From Moniliella sp. 'wahieum' (Eukaryota > Basidiomycota > Moniliellomycetes > Moniliellales > Moniliellaceae): 64,000 bases of DNA. Under the pieces are notes generated by a model, which did not search any database, was not told the DNA's origin, and saw only the letters and a list, made by a program, of their open reading frames with translations. Shown piece by piece: positions 21,644 to 32,838 of this stretch (the first letter of the stretch is position 1; each line of letters opens with the position of its first letter). The translations under genes were made by a program, and so were the position numbers. Where the stretch lies: positions 930,001 through 994,000 of the forward strand of contig RSEE01000005.1 in the NCBI GenBank assembly GCA_003971905.1, in the 5' to 3' direction.

Positions 21644-22452
21644 TCAGGCATACGTGTCCACCAGCGCATCGCGCAGCGCGTCCACCGACTTGGCGCCGCC
21701 CTCGCCCGACACCTTCAGTGCCGCCTCCACCACCGAAATCTCCGTCGCTGTTGACTCCATCCCACAGAACGCAGCCCAATCGTTGGCCAGCAGCCCGGCC
21801 CCAATAATGTCCGACCCGCGGTTCACTGTGCCTGCCACCACAGGCACTTGCAGCAGCGACGAAAGCTCATCTTGGTCTTGGATCGTCGTGTGGGGGCTGA
21901 CAATCGCGCCCTGGTTGGTAATGACCGAGTAGGAGCCCACCAACACATTCTCCCCAATCGTTTGCCGGAACACCTCGACCTTGAGCACATCTGCAATGAT
22001 CTCCTCCGTTTCCCGGTCCAGATCCGGATGCACTACTGCCACATAGTCTGCATCGTAGCAACAAAAGTCAGAGCCTGCACACATGCAGAAACACCAGAGC
22101 AGCGAAAAAGGCACGCACCGTTGCAGGCAATAACGTTACCAAGCGCCGATAACCGCTCCTCGACCCGCTGGATAGCGACCGAATCAGGGAGAGAGTTGCG
22201 CAGGTGTTGCAGTTCTTGGTCGGTGGTCGTACTGGGAACAAGGAGGCCGTGGCGATTTCCCACTGTCAAGCGGCCGACCAAGCGGGTGCTGGCAATGGAG
22301 CAGTGGATCACTGGCACCACATCGCCCAGCTCCGCCTCAAACGTGCTGTAAAAGTTGGTCGAGCCGCCCTGCGCCACAAGGCAGTAGGAGTTGGTCAGGC
22401 GCGCAAAAACACCAATCTCTGACGAGTTCTCAAAGCGCGTGCGGACAGCCAT
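21644..22452 (-). CDS. TIF6: Eukaryotic translation initiation factor 6 (ribosome anti-association factor)
   Basis: eIF6 binds the 60S subunit, is needed for its nucleolar assembly and export, and blocks early joining to 40S. Exon 1 is 22452-22119 and exon 2 is 22047-21644. The 71-nt intron (GTGCGT...GATGCAG) splits an Asp codon in [13 protein letters not shown]. The result is exactly 245 residues, the universal eIF6 length, with no frame break. Conserved blocks: [125 protein letters not shown] and NDWAAFCGM, covering all five pentein repeats. It is divergent from TIM9, with 273 bp between the start codons. Confidence 0.98.
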
Positions 22453-22725
22453 GGTATCCAAGGGGAAAGAGCGATCGTGGTGGTGAGGCAACACAAGCGA
22501 GAGGGGGGCCAGCGCGGACGTCGGCTAGGCGAGTGGTCCGGCGGAGGGAGGTGAAGTGAAGAAATAGAAAAATTGAGGCGGAGCGTTCCGCTGCGTCGCT
22601 TCGGGTTCCGCTCGGGGCGGGCAGCACAAGAAGTTTGAATTTGGCGCGGCGCCCCTCGAATGAATGACTCCTTCGAGTTGGACAGGCGCCACCATCCGCC
22701 ACCTTCACCCTTTGCTGCCCGCACC
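22453..22725. promoter_or_regulatory. Shared divergent promoter region of TIF6 and TIM9
   Basis: 273 bp between two ATGs on opposite strands. It is GC-rich with no clear TATA box. It must hold both promoters and both 5' leaders, so co-regulation is possible; this is inferred from geometry alone. Confidence 0.6.
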
Positions 22726-23157
22726 ATGGATCGTGCGTGTCTGTTCCTGCCCGCGTGCCTGTTCCCGGGTACCATGCTTCTGACTCGACGTTCCCCTCAG
22801 TCTCCCACCTCTCTTCCGCCGAGCAGGCGTCGATGACGCGCATCATTGAGCAGAAGCAAATGAAGGACTTTATGAACCTCTACACGGGCTTGGTCGAGCG
22901 CTGCTTTGCATCGTGCTGCAATGACTTTACTAGCAAGGCTCTGAGTTCCAAGGAGGACACTTGTGTCGAGCACTGCACCACCAAGTTCCTCAAACACTCC
23001 GAGCGGGTCGGGGCACGCTTTGCTGAAGAGAACGGTACGCCTTAAACCCTTAAAAAACGAGATGAATCATTGGTGACTCTTGCGACTGACTATGCCGTCC
23101 CTCCTCCCCTCCCCGGCTCTGTTTTTAGCCAAACTCATGTCCCAGCAACAACGCTGA
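22726..23157 (+). CDS. TIM9: Mitochondrial import inner membrane translocase subunit Tim9
   Basis: Small intermembrane-space chaperone that forms a hexamer with Tim10 and escorts carrier proteins to TIM22. Three exons: 22726-22732 (7 nt), 22801-23034 and 23129-23157, with introns GTGCGT...CCTCAG and GTACGC...TTTTTAG. They give 89 residues beginning [11 protein letters not shown] and ending AKLMSQQQR. The twin CX3C motifs are CFASC and CVEHC, separated by 16 residues, both intact. [18 protein letters not shown] and [16 protein letters not shown] identify Tim9 rather than Tim10, Tim8 or Tim13. Without the tiny first exon and the last exon the ends would not match the family; with both, length and ends agree. 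It converges with RRP8, with about 100 bp between stops. Confidence 0.95.
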
Positions 23158-23258
23158 ACGGTTGCAGACAGGCACGCATACCACGTGGATGGGATGAAGA
23201 TGAAGAAAGATGGATGAATGATTGGACACTCCTCTACGGATTGGGGAAGCACAGCAGC

Positions 23259-24923
23259 TCATCGCCTCTTGTAGATGCACGGTTTGAGCAATGCCTCACC
23301 TTTCTTGACCAGCTCAGCTTGGTGCACGCGTTGCTCGGCATGGATCTGGTCCCAGTTGGGGCTGCGGAGCCAGGCGGGCTGGACCAGCTTGTTGTCATTT
23401 TTGGTAAACTCCAACAGGGTAAAGAAGGCCTTGGAGGCCTCATCTGCCGAACGCAAGTCAAATCCCAAGGCTGTGATGAGGTCAATGAAGCCCTGGTTGG
23501 AGGCCAACCGAGAGGTCACCTCGGCCACCAACAGCGTCCCACTACAAACGGCACAGGTCAGCGTCACCCCCAACCAGCAGATAGAAATAAGGTAGCAACG
23601 TACTTGGGCTTGAGAATGCGCCGTGCTTCCACCAACATATCCACCCAGTTGGTGCCCATGAGCGACAGGCAAAACACACCCACATCCACCACGGCCGCGC
23701 TGCCGACCGATAAATCTTTGCCGACCGCTTGCACTTGCTCGGATATGAGCCCTCTCCGACCCGGAAGGGGGATCCGAGTCCCGACATCACACCCGACCAC
23801 CATGCCATCTTGGCTGTCCAACAGATCATAGGAGCACAGTAGCCCAAGGGTCCTTGGCCAGCTCCCGCGCCAGCGGAGCAGTGCCCGCGCCCAAGTCGGC
23901 AATGGTCAGATGGCTGGGCCGCTTTCCATTGCCCTTGCCACCGGAAGAAAGCTGACGCAAGCGCGTGGCGATGCGCAGGACCGGATTGACGGGCCACTTT
24001 TAGCTTGGCTGGAAAATCCCTCATGATACTCGGCCATCGTCTCGGGCTCGGTTTGCATCAAGTGGAGCGCTTCTTGGGTCGTGGTCGTATACAGCGTCTC
24101 GTTGATCGACCGGAAACGAGCACCAGCGAGCGAGGCACTCATTTGCTGCTGTAGCTTGGTACGTTGAACGGGCGCCGGCGCGGGAGGGGCAGGAGCGGTA
24201 ACAGGCACTACGGGAGTCGCCACCGTGTCTTTGGCTAGGGGCGAGGCTTTGCCGTGATCCGGGACGGCATCCAGCGCCCCCTCGCTCGTTTCGTGCTCTG
24301 CATCGTCCTTGCTCTGGGAAACCTCCCGCTGAGGTGAAGCAGGGGAAGGCATCGACGTGTCCGCCGTGTCGGCGGGGGTGCCCGAAAGGCGCTGCTTCCT
24401 GCGCAATTTTTTGCGTTGCGCTTTGGACAGTCCTTGCTCCTCGGGCGCAAGGGTCGGTTTGGCAACCTTGCTCGCCGCAATATCAAACACATCTTTCTTC
24501 TGCCCCCGGGGAGCGGATGAACGCTGCGCCAGGTCCGCGCGCGACGGTTCTTGCTCTTCGGGGGGGGCGCATGCCGTTTGCGCGCCGCCTGCGCCGCCGC
24601 GTCCGTCTCGTCCGAGTGCTTCCGCTTGGTCAGCCGTCCTTTCAGACGCGGATCGACCATGGTGGCCCCAGCGGCCTTTTGGGCCACCGCTTCGGCGCCC
24701 ACGCCCACGTTCCCGCGCGGGCGGGGCCGTGTGGGGGGGGGGCGTGGGCGCGGGTGTGGCCGTGGGTCTTGGGCGGACGGTGGGAGTGGTTGCGCGTGTG
24801 GGGATTGGGCGTGGCGGGGGATGTAGAGGAGGCCGAGGCGGGGGCGAGCTGGGCCAGGATGCGTTCGGCGAGCTGTGCCTGCTGCGCCTGCATGGCCGCA
24901 GCGAGGGACGACACGTCGGCCAT
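23259..24923 (-). CDS. RRP8: Ribosomal RNA-processing protein 8 (25S rRNA adenine-N1 methyltransferase), frame-broken
   Basis: Nucleolar SAM-dependent methyltransferase that makes m1A in helix 25.1 of 25S rRNA. ATG at 24923 (MADVSSLAAAMQAQQAQL) opens a long basic, low-complexity region (MVDPRLKGRLTKRKHSDE, LSKAQRKKLRRKQRLSG), typical of the Rrp8 N-terminus. The catalytic domain begins FRSINETLYTTTTQEALHLM, then LTIADLGAGTAPLARELAK (SAM-binding motif I, written across frames), VGSAAVVDVGVFCLSLMGTN, then LVEARRILKPN, a 62-nt intron (23603-23542), GTLLVAEVTSR, and ends CIYKRR, as Rrp8 does. Frames change near 24720, 24530, 24010, 23900 and 23830, the clearest sign of assembly indels beside STT4. 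The start region is divergent from STT4. Confidence 0.9.
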
Positions 24924-25643
24924 GATGGCGGGAGGGGGAGGGGCTGGGCACAGCAAGGGAACAGGGGAAGGCGTCGGGCGAAAGGCTCAAGCCAGCCCCA
25001 TCTAACTTTGGAAAGCCTGGCAGCCAAAAAAAAAAGCGGAAGGCGGGCGGAAGCACAAATGAAACATGCAGGGGTGCCCTCCTGCTGACGTATGCTGGAC
25101 AGGGTCCGTCTATCCAAAGGCAGAGGGGGCGGGGCTGAGTGGGTTGCTGGGCTACTTGATCCGGGCCGAGGCGCTGGACAGAAGGGGCGAGGGGGAGCTA
25201 CGTGGACTGGGGCAGCGCAGTGCCATGTGGGGGGTCCGCAAGAGGAGCGGATGGAAGATGGAGACGACCAGCCCGGCTTGCCGCGGGGGGGCGAGATGAG
25301 TTGGCAGGACGGATGCACTGAGGATGCCATGGCCAGAGGCTGGGTGGGGTAGGTGGGGCCGAGTCGAGTGGGGCGGGTTGATCGGCTGGGCGTGAATGCA
25401 TGGGGGGGTGGATGATCGCGTGCAGGCGCGCGTGAATGACCGATGAAGTGATCGATGACGGGGCCGCGGGGCACGTGACGCGACACTGCCCCCGTGCGGA
25501 TTCGATGCGCCCGGGCCAGGTGCTGCCAGGCCAGGCGGGGCGGGCGACGATTCATTCGTGCAGCACCCACAGCAGGCAGCCCAGCATTCGGCCAAGGCAC
25601 ACTCCTCTCTCTCCTCCCTCCCACCCCCACCCCCACCCCCGCC
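24924..25643. promoter_or_regulatory. Divergent intergenic region between RRP8 and STT4
   Basis: 720 bp between opposite-strand start codons, GC-rich and low complexity, with a CCCCCACCCCCACCCCC tract directly before the STT4 ATG. Open frames here are shadows. It is expected to contain both promoters; no specific element recognised. Confidence 0.5.
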
Positions 25644-28600
25644 ATGGACACCCTCGACCTCGCCACCCACCAGTTCATATTCAGCGAGCTCGCCACCACC
25701 CTCGCCGCCCAGGCCGCCCGTGGCAAGCTGGCCGAGGGCGACCTCGCCGTCTTTGCGACCCCCGCCCGCAGCGCCCCCTACCTCTCCCTCGCCGATGTGC
25801 GCACCCAGGCCGGCCTGGCCGACTTTTGCGCCACCCTGGCCGTCGCCCAGGGCCCCTCTGCCGTTGACCAGATCCAGCCTGTCCTCGCCGACATCCGCTC
25901 CCAGCTGGACCAGCTCGTCGACACCCAGTTCGAGGAGTCCATGGTCTGGCATGGCTGGGCCCCGCCCGACCAGCTCGCCTACGCCCTGGTCGCCGGTCTG
26001 CTTCGTGTTGCGCGCCACGTTCCCTCGGTGCGTGACGCTAACCTGCACAGCATCCTTGCCTTTGCCCACAGCCTGGGCACTAAGCTGTCTGCCCCACCGG
26101 CGACACCCACGCCATCGCAACTCGGTTCGCGCCCAGTTTCCATGGCCTGTATCGCGCTGTGGCCGACGTTCCGTTTCCATGGAAACCCTCCGAGTTTGTG
26201 GAAATGAGCAAGGTCTTCCACCTCATTGGATCCTCTACCCTCGTCCTGCGCCGCCTCAATGACGCCCTTGTCATCCTCCCCGAGCAAGAGGCCGCGTACG
26301 ACCAAGCCACCCGCTCTACCCGCCGCCGCGCCAAGGAAGACCCTGGCGACAACGCTTCGGTTACCACCTTTCTCACCCAGTCCGATGTCGAGTCGCTGGA
26401 ACAGGACGAGACAATGTTTGAGGACAAAGCAGACGAGGATGCGTTTGAGTATCGTGCTGGCCTCTTGACCTTCTATGAACGCTCCCATCGTCCCTGTCGG
26501 GCCAGTTTGTGCTGTGCGCCAGTGTCGAGATGTTGACCAGCGTCTTGTCGCAAGTGCTCGCTGCTTACACTTCTCCCTCCTCGGCCGAAGGGAAGCGGTC
26601 CCAGCCTCTGGATGAGCCAGCTCAAGTCCAAGCTTCTCCCGAGGAGGATGCGACCTCGACGCACATCGCCTGGGGCAAGTTGCTCACTGTGCCCGTGTCT
26701 TCCATTGAGGATGGCGAGTTTGCCCATGCGCTTGCCACCACCCTTCGTCTGGCCGGTCAAGCGTACCACAATGTGTACCGGTTTGTGCTCAACGAACAGA
26801 TTAAAGAACACGGCGCGATCGTAGCCGAACTCTACTCGCTCGAGATCCTCTCGGAAACACTCAAGCTCAGTGTCCTGTCAACTGTGGGCCAAGCCCGTTC
26901 AGACCCTGCCGCCATCAGTCCCGTGGTGGATGGAGACGTGTTTGGACGGGTCCGTACCCTCCTCTCGGACCAAGCGATGATCTACGAGCCCATCCTTCAG
27001 AGCGCCGCCCTGCAATGCACCGGCATCCTGGTGCTCAACTTCCCCAGCCTCGTGATGCCCATGACGAGTCAGCTGCGCCGCTTTGTGACGACACCGTTGG
27101 CGATGTTTGAGCCGCTGCCGGATCAGGAGGGACCTATCTCCCCTATTCTGGTCAGCGCTGCCAAGGCCTTGCGCAGCTGCGTGACGGCCCACGGCGACAA
27201 GGACCTGGTCGTCTCAACGGTGTATACGTTGCTCAACTATCTCGGTCGCGACATGGGATATCCTCCACCGGTGGCTCGACCCGCTCAGGCTTCTCGCGCA
27301 TGAGCACGCGTGACCGCGAACCTGTCATGGCTGGCCGGACCGAAGAACAGAAGGCGGCCATCACGGCCAATGCGCTCGCTCTTGTTTCGCGCCTGGCAGC
27401 GGAGGTGGGCACACCCGAGGTGATTAGCCTTACGCTGAGCATGCTGCTCCAACGCCTCCGTGCCGCCGATGGATTTACCGAGGGGATCATCATGCTCAAC
27501 ATTATTCCTCTGGCGATTATTGGGAGCAACACTCGTTTATTGAGGTTGTTCGTGCCTTTAGCTCGGTTCTGCGCAGCACCATGGCTGGCGGGGTCCAGCG
27601 CCGCGACAGCGAGGCTACTCATGTGGCCTTGTTCCAGCTGGCGCGCAGCCTGAAGCAACGGCCCGCTGAAGCAGCGTCGTCGGTGGCCCCCACTGCGAAT
27701 GGCACCACCAAGGAGGCGGACAAGGCCGACGAGGCGGCGTCCAACCCCAAGGAAATGTTCCTGGTTGAATTGCTGCAACTCTTCAATGAGCGCGGAAAGC
27801 AGCTGCAGGCGGCAACGAGTGCGCGAGCTACCAAGGAGGAGCTGTCTGAACTGCGGCTGGAGATGGCGCGGCTGTTGCCGACGATTGCCGAACTGTTGAC
27901 GCACAAGGATCTCAACCCGCAGCTGGAGCCTACCCTCGACATGGTCGCCCTCTTCCGCAACATGTGGTTCTTGTCGGTCTTGTTCAACTTGACCAACATC
28001 CAAGTGGCGCGGGGTGCGGCGTTGTTGGCCACTCGGTCGCACGCACCCCTGCCTTCGGTGGATTCCGTCATACATCCTGCGTCGGACATTCAGCGCATCT
28101 TTGCTCTCGTGGCGCTCAAGACGCCCACCTTGGTCCCGGAGACGCGGAACTACCTCGAATCCGAGCTGCAGTACAACTCGGTGCTCAAGAGCGACTTTGG
28201 TAACTCGGCGATCGAGACGCAGCGGCAGCAATTGGCCAAGATTGTTCCTGCGGCATGCCGCGACGGTCAAGGCGTTCAAGCTGCCTGAGATCGTCTTTTT
28301 GCTGACCATCTACAATGTCGAAGTCATTCGCAGCAGTTTGGGCCAGCCGTCAATGCTGCTCTGGTACTTTGTCAATGACGGTCTCAACTCGTCGCGCCTG
28401 GTCGGTCCGATGGAGAGCATTGTGGACACGGTCATCAAACAGTACCTCCAGGACATTCGCGCGCGCATGGCCGAGCACAGCGTCGATCCGCAAGTGGTCA
28501 ACGAGATTCAAAACCTGTTCCTCGGCTCTGTCCACCGGGTCACCAAGGTGCGCGAGATTTCTCGCCGCTTCTTGGACGCGCTCTTTGGCACGTACCCGGC

Positions 28601-31600
28601 ACTGCTGTGCGACCCCAAGCTGATTGTGGTGGTACTGGAGATGCTTACCTTGCTTCGCCAGGGATGCGAGGCGGCTTACACGGACGAGTACATGCCCGTC
28701 TACACCTTTGTTTCGTCGCGGGCTGGCATTTCCTTTGACTTGACTGACAATTACGTCCAACGCGAAGAGATCCTGCGCTCTTTCCTCCAGAGTGCCGCAA
28801 GTACCTCCAGCTGACTCTCGGGTCGCCCCCGTCGAGCTCAAGAGCTTGCTAGAGGAGTACCTCTCCAACGTCGACGGTTCCTCTTCGGGATCCTACACAG
28901 AGTTGGGTAAGAGCGTCGCGGCTGAGATGGCTCGGTCGGCTTCGGTGGGAAACCGTCAAGAGGCGTTCCTCCCGGCGCTGGGTGGATGGCAGGCGGACGC
29001 CAGCAGCAGCTTGTTTGACGACCTGACCGCCAAGTCCAATTACGGCGGCGAGGTCACCGGGATTCACCTTGCCCTTACACGCCAACTCGCCGAATTGAAG
29101 GATGATCCCTCGACCGACTTTTCCGAGGCGACCATCTCCAACGTCAAGGCCCAGTGGTTGCGGTTGCCAAGGCGACCAGCCCCGGCTGCCGATCTGCGCC
29201 GTCTGCTCTACCGCACAGCCGCCTTGATTGTGGCTTTGCCTCATGTACGTTCACTTCTGCTTTGCTCTGCCCCAACTGCCCCCCTTTTGTTTTCCTCCAT
29301 ACCGCGAAAGCTGACATATCCCTTCTGTAGGTGGACTTTGACCTGATCCACTACCTTGTCTCCATCCCAGTTCATCTGTTTGATCCGGTGACCGTTCTGA
29401 CTGCGACCCATACTTGGTCGTGGGTCCTCTCAGCCCGGCCGGCGGCAGAGAGCAAGTTGATGACCGAGTTGACACTCGCCTGGACCTGGACCATCCACAC
29501 CGCCGAGGCCTCTTTTCGCCCATGCTCACCTCCAAGCATCCCTTCTTCCAGAAAACCGAGATGAGCGCCTTTGATCGCAACCTGATCACGGCCGAACTGA
29601 GCACGGCCAAGCAGCTCTTGAACCTCACTTGATTCTCATCCGCCTCATCTCGATCGGTACCAGGCGTTCCAGAGCCGAGACCCGGCCATGGCCTTGTCCA
29701 CCGCACGCTTGCTTGACAACACGGCCCGTGCGGCCGACTTGATGAGCACGCACCCCTTGAGCCGCGAGGTACGCTTCATGATTGTTCAATTTGGGTTGCG
29801 CGTGCTGCAGGGCGGCACGCTGGATGTGTTCCTGGAATACCAGCTGCGCAAAGGCTTGTACCGCGTCGCGTTGAGTTGGTTTGCCGGTCTACCCTCTTGG
29901 TCCTTTGGCAGCAACCGGCTGCAGGTCTTGGCCGAGCTGCGCCTGATGCAGGAAGTGATGGCGCTGTTGCAACAAGACCGTCTCGCTGCCGTCGAATCGC
30001 TCACGTCGTTCCCTGCCGACCCGCTGTACGTGCGTTTGGGTGGCCACATGTCGGTGGCTCAGGCGGCCCAGTCAATTGCCGAGCAACGCCAAGTGCTTCT
30101 CCTGCTCATCGAGAACGAGGTGTCTCGTTACTCGGTTTGGTCCAACCCGCTCCAAGCGCCGGCGCGCGGCAAGGATTATGTGGGCCCCGTGACGAGCAAA
30201 ATGACCGAATCCGGCTGGGCGGCGGCGGTGCGGGTGGCCTGGTCTGTGTACCCATCTGTGGTGGTGCAGATGATGCAACGGCTGCAAGTGCCTACCGTTG
30301 GGATGGAAGCCGGCCGCCGCCTAGTTCGGTCCGAGCCGTGGAAAGTGGTGGACTGTCCCGATGCGCTGCCGCTCCTGACGGACAATTACCTTCAGAGTGC
30401 GCTGCGCGAACGGTCTGACTTGAGCTGGCTGTTGTACTGGGCCCCTGTCTCGCCAGTGGAGGCCGTGGAGCTGTTCCAGCCCAAGTACGGAAGCAATCCG
30501 CTTCTGTTCCAGTATGCCATGAAGACGCTCAAGCACCATCCGGTCGACTTGACCTTCTTTTGTTCCCCAAATTGTCCAGGCGCTACGGTCGGATCCGTAT
30601 GGGTACGTGGAACAGTTTATCTTTGAGCAGTCCAAGATCTCCCAGCTGTTCTGCCACCAGATTATTTGGAACATGCGCGCCAACAGTTACAAGGACGACG
30701 ATGCATCGATTGAAGACTCGCTCAAACCTACCTTGGACCGGATGGTGGATTCGATTGTGAGTCACCTGTCGGGGCAGGCCCAAGAGTTTTATGAACGCGA
30801 GTTCTCCTTCTTCAATGAAGTGACCGACATCTCGGGTAAACTCAAGCCCTACATTAAGAATCCAAGGCGGAAAAGAAGGCCAAGATGATGAGAGGAGATG
30901 GCCAAGATCAAGGTGGATCAAGGCGTGTATTTGCCGTCCAACCCGGATGGCGTGGTGGTGGATTTGGCGCGCAAGTCGGGTCGGCCCCTTCAATCGCACG
31001 CCAAGGCGCCGTTTATGGCCACTTTAAGGTGCGCCGCGAGGTGCCTCGGCCCGGGGCGGCGCTGGACGCCAACGGTAAGATCCCCATGATGCCCATTGAC
31101 GTTTGGCAGTCGGCCATCTTCAAGGTGGGTGACGATTGTCGGCAAGATGTGCTGGCGCTGCAGATCATTGCCATGTTTAAAAACATCTTTACCAACGCGG
31201 GCTCGACTTGTACCTCAACCCCTACCGTGTTACCGCGACCGGACCGGGAACGGGTGTGATTGATGTGGTGCCCAACGCCACGTCGCGCGATGAGATGGGC
31301 CGCGCCCAGGTCAACGATCTCTATGCCTGGTTCCTCTCCACGTTTGGCAACCCGGACAGCATCTCATTCCAAAAGGCCCGCATCAACTTTATCCAGTCCA
31401 TGGCCGGGTACAGCTTGGCGACATACATTGCCCAAGTGCGCGACCGGCACAATGGTAACATTATGATTGATGGCGAGGGCCACTTGGTCCACATTGACTT
31501 TGGCTTCTTGTTTGATATTGGGTACGTCCTTCTTTCCTTTTCCTGCTGGCAACGGACCCCTTTGACCGTGGGATGTGTGGGTGTGAATGTGGTTGTGGGG

Positions 31601-31969
31601 TACAGACCGGGTGGGATGCGCTTTGAGCCGGACAGCTTCAAGTTGACGGGGGAGATGATTGAGGTGATGGGCGGCGGCAAGAGCCAAGGGTTCCAACTCT
31701 ACTCGGAGTTGGTCGTCAAGGGCTTCCTCGCCATTCGGGAATACGCCGAAGACGTGATTGCCGTGTGCCATTTGATGTTGCCGACGGATCTGCCTTCGTT
31801 CAAGGGCGAACCTACGATTGGTCGGCTGCGCGACCGGTTCAAGTTGGACCTCAGCCCGCGCGAGGCGGCCAAGTACGCCGAAGGCTTGATTGCCAATGCG
31901 TACGAAAACCGCCGTTCCACCGCATACGACGAACTGCAGTACATCCAAAACGGTATCCCCCGTCGTTAA
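25644..31969 (+). CDS. STT4: Phosphatidylinositol 4-kinase alpha (Stt4/PI4KA), frame-broken in this assembly
   Basis: Makes PI4P at the plasma membrane, in complex with Efr3/Ypp1-type partners. About 2050 codons, the normal size. N-terminal helical solenoid begins [16 protein letters not shown], with [20 protein letters not shown] near 26120-26190 and [13 protein letters not shown] near 27485. The lipid-kinase unique and PIK accessory domains lie near 29690-30560, including [20 protein letters not shown]. The kinase domain follows: [40 protein letters not shown] (catalytic loop, D-R-H-N-GN), [17 protein letters not shown] (activation DFG) and [19 protein letters not shown] at the end. Introns at 29245-29330 and 31522-31605 have good borders and phases. 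The frame changes about twelve times (near 26090, 26470, 27295, 27533, 28258, 28797, 29505, 29630, 30590, 30870, 31025, 31200), yet the match resumes at once each time. Confidence 0.95.
29245..29330 (+). other. STT4: STT4 intron A
   Basis: GTACGT donor, TTCTGTAG acceptor, 86 nt. It joins ALPH to [10 protein letters not shown]. Confidence 0.85.
31522..31605 (+). other. STT4: STT4 intron B, inside the activation loop
   Basis: GTACGT donor, GGTACAG acceptor, 84 nt. Splicing rebuilds DIGPGGMRF directly after the DFG motif. Confidence 0.88.
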
Positions 31970-32751
31970 AGTGGTGTTATCCCCCCCCTCGACCTCCTCC
32001 AGGGGCTGTGGCGTGGCTCGTGTTTCGCCCTCCCTCTGCCATGATTTGCTCGACGACAGTCGCGGATGGCTTGAATGGGCTGGCGGCTTTTGTGCTCTTC
32101 CCCCCCCCCCACACTGCCCTATCGTATCTCCTTGTGGTGCCTCTGGCCAGCTTGGCCTCTTGCTTTCCTCTTCCACACGTACAAATCGATCTTTTTGTTC
32201 GTACTACACACTACACGCTACCCGTTTCCCACACCCTCGCCCTGTTTCTTATCCAGGTCTCCTTGTAGCCAGCCCGCGATCCTGGGATGCGGGATGGGGG
32301 GAGCAAACCGCTTACCTTGACAGGCGTCCCGGCTCATCCAGCCGTCTCTGGCCGTCCTGTCCCCCGGCCCATGCACGCAAGCTCGTTGCCATAGTCAGCA
32401 TGTCATATCGCTTGGCAATGAACCACATTCTCACCTAGGTAGTCTAGAGCGCACTCCACTGGAGACGGTCCTTTAGCCGGTCAGGAGATCCGATCGGGGG
32501 CAAAAAATTAAAGCGTTGTGCCCACCGGCTCTGTCTTGAATCAAGCACTGCCAACGTCGGTGGTGGTGGGAACCAAATGAGGATGCCCGTCCCAACGCTT
32601 CCCCGCCTCCGGTGGAGAGGGGTCCCACGGGCTCAGGCACGACGAGTAAACCCACGATGCGAGCACCTCTACCCCGGCAGAATCTCAAGGCAAAAAGGGG
32701 ATAAAAGGATGCAGGTGCCTAGATCAAAGGATCTATGCACAATGCCAACTA
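31970..32751. other. STT4 3' flank and spacer before tRNA-Lys
   Basis: Pyrimidine-rich sequence after the STT4 stop, then unique sequence. No gene supported. Confidence 0.4.
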
Positions 32752-32838
32752 GCCTCGCTATTTCAATCGGTAGTAGAATTTGAGACTCTTACTGCAGAGG
32801 TCATCTCACGGTTGTGGGTTCGAGTCCCACGTGGGGCG
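32752..32838 (+). tRNA. tRNA-Lys(CTT) with 11-nt intron, copy 1
   Basis: Acceptor stem GCCTCGC pairs with GTGGGGC (two G-U pairs). D arm TTTC/GAAT with loop AATCGGTAGTA, three bases longer than in copy 2. Anticodon stem TGAGA/TCTCA, anticodon CTT at 32788-32790, intron 32792-32802 in the canonical place after base 37, variable loop CGGTT, T arm GTGGG-TTCGAGT-CCCAC, discriminator G. A Pol III terminator TTTTT follows at 32843-32847. The D-stem base pair 10-25 is T-T in both copies. Confidence 0.88.
32792..32802 (+). other. tRNA intron, copy 1
   Basis: 11 nt, CTGCAGAGGTC, one base 3' of the anticodon. Removing it gives a normal 7-base anticodon loop CTCTTAA. Confidence 0.85.

Noticed and set aside
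24334-25088. Long plus-strand frames over RRP8
   Set aside because: Shadows of the GC-rich, Lys/Ala-rich N-terminal region of RRP8.
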